Shown here one piece after another: positions 62,700 through 64,000 of a DNA stretch of 64,000 nt; the stretch's first letter is position 1; each line of letters starts with the position of its first letter. Made by a program: the position numbers and the translations under genes. The notes below the pieces were generated by a model. It searched no databases. It was not told the DNA's origin and worked only from the letters and a program-made list of their open reading frames with translations. Source of the DNA: Peromyscus leucopus. Its lineage: Eukaryota > Chordata > Mammalia > Rodentia > Cricetidae. The stretch is taken from NCBI RefSeq assembly GCF_004664715.2, contig NC_051079.1:61865660-61929659 (forward strand), written 5' to 3'.

Positions 62700-64000
62700 C
62701 TTTTTTTAAAAATTTTCATTCATTTTTACATACCAACCACAGTTCCATCTCCCACTTGTCCTCTAGCTCTCCCCTCCCCCATCTCCTCCCAATCTACCTC
62801 CCAGCCACTCCTCCAAAAAGGTAAGACCTCCTATGGGAAGTCAACAAAGCCTGGTACATTAAGTTGAGTCTGGACCAAGCTCCTCCCCGCTGCATCAAGG
62901 CTGAGCAAGGCATCCTACCATAGGGAATGGGCTCCAAAAGGCCAGCTCATGCACCAGAGATAGATCTACTGCCAGGGGCCCCTCAAACAGACCAAGCTAC
63001 ACAACTATCTCTCACATGCAGAGGGCCTACTTCGGTCCCATGCAGGCTCCACAGCTGTCAGTCTAGAGTTGTCGAGTTCCCACGAGCTTGGTTCAGTTGT
63101 TTCTGTAGATTTACCCATCCTGATCTTGACTACCCTTGCTCATAAAATCCCTCTTCCCTCTCTTCAGCTGGACTCCTGGTGCTTGGCCTGGTGCTTGGCT
63201 ATGGATCTCTATATCTGCTTCCCTCATTTATTGGATGAAGGCTGTGTGATGACAGGATATTCACCAATCTGATTATAGGGGAATGTCAGTTCCTGTACCT
63301 TCTCCATGATTGCTAGGAGTCTAAGCTGGGGTCATCCTTGTGGATTCCTGGTAATTTCCCTAGTGCTGGCTTTCTCCTTAACCCCATAATGGCTCCCTCT
63401 ATCAAGACATCTCTTTCATTGCTCTCCCACTCCCTCCCTCTCCCAGTTTGATCATCCCATTCCCTCATATTCTCATCCCCAATTCCCTCTCCTCTATCAC
63501 CCCCCACCCCAGTTTACCCAGGAGATCTCATCTATTTCCCCTTTCCTGGACAATCCTTGTATTCCTCTTAGGGTCCTCTGTGTTACCTAGCTTTTCTGTA
63601 GCTATGGATTATAGTCTGGTTCTCCTTTGTTTTATATCTAGTATCCACTTATGAGTGAGTACATACCATGTTTGTCTTTCTGAGTCTGAGTTACCTCACT
63701 CAGGATGATTTTTTTCTGGTTTTAGCCATTTGCCTGCAAATTTCACGAGGTCATTGTTTTTTACAGCTAAGTAATACTCTATTGTGTAAATGTACCACGT
63801 TTTCTTTATCCATTCTTCAGTTGAGGGGCATCTAGGTTGTTACCAGGTTCTGTTTATTATGAATAAAGCTGCTATGAACATAATTGAGCAAGTGTCCTTG
63901 TGGTATAATTGAGCATTCTTTGGGTATATGCCCAAGAGTGGTATCACTGGGTCTTGAGGTAGATTGATTCCCAATTTTCTGAGAAGTCACCATACTCATT
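62700..64000 (-). mobile_element. L1 3' UTR and ORF2 end, antisense, running out of window
   Basis: The T/A-rich left end and 3' UTR ('cattcatttttacataccaa' onward) are followed at 63,640-63,730 by the junction sequence 'cactcaggatgatttttttc' and then antisense ORF2 C-terminal sequence to the window end. It is a second L1 abutting the older one. Confidence 0.85.

Noticed and set aside
40041..64000. Search for CFAP53 exons 7 and 8
   Set aside because: No sequence encoding the expected C-terminal coiled coil with GT-AG junctions was seen.

Overview
The window is mammalian nuclear DNA from a muroid rodent. The evidence is the density of B1 and B2 SINEs, rodent L1 3' ends, MaLR LTRs, a rodent URR1-like hAT element and murine-type retroviral LTRs. 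Several repeat families look cricetid (hamster, vole or deer-mouse type) rather than murine, but I cannot name the species. Two protein genes lie in tandem on the + strand: MBD1 (complete, about 9.55-23.75 kb) and CFAP53 (formerly CCDC11; first six coding exons, 24.3-40.04 kb). Their order matches what I recall of rodent MBD1-CFAP53 synteny.

Layout. 1-8.6 kb is stacked retroelements: an inverted mosaic of one internal sequence, two class II LTRs (one with a tRNA-Lys-type primer-binding site) and another LTR. 9.28-9.76 kb is the CpG-island promoter of MBD1 with three evenly spaced NRF1-like motifs. MBD1 has a noncoding exon 1, coding exons 2-16 and two alternative terminal exons. Exon 17a (19,693) gives the C-terminus shared with human. 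Exon 17b (22,961) gives a rodent-type C-terminus. Exon boundaries keep one reading frame, giving 635 or 646 residues: MBD, three CXXC zinc fingers and a C-terminal repression domain. CFAP53 begins about 0.55 kb past the MBD1 17b poly(A) signal; an RFX X-box-like motif 84 bp upstream of its ATG fits a cilium gene. Its exons 1-6 encode residues 1-404 of a coiled-coil protein. The last exons lie beyond the window, so intron 6 is at least 24 kb.

Intron 6 of CFAP53 (40-64 kb) is mostly retroelements: a class II ERV with a gag remnant, several L1s, a decayed gammaretrovirus-like ERV (gag-RT-RNase H-IN-env, minus strand, about 49.7-55.4 kb) and a long old L1 with nested inserts. None of the viral reading frames is intact.

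Main observation. The 17b terminal exon of MBD1, with its splice acceptor, is a duplicate of CFAP53 exon 3 in the same splice phase, so MBD1 appears to have gained a new C-terminus by capturing an exon from its downstream neighbour. Other points are a possible echo of MBD1 exon 17a inside CFAP53 intron 1, a 13-bp minisatellite grown inside a dead reverse transcriptase, three L1 copies with inverted 5' segments, and a gammaretroviral solo LTR with a perfect 4-bp target duplication.
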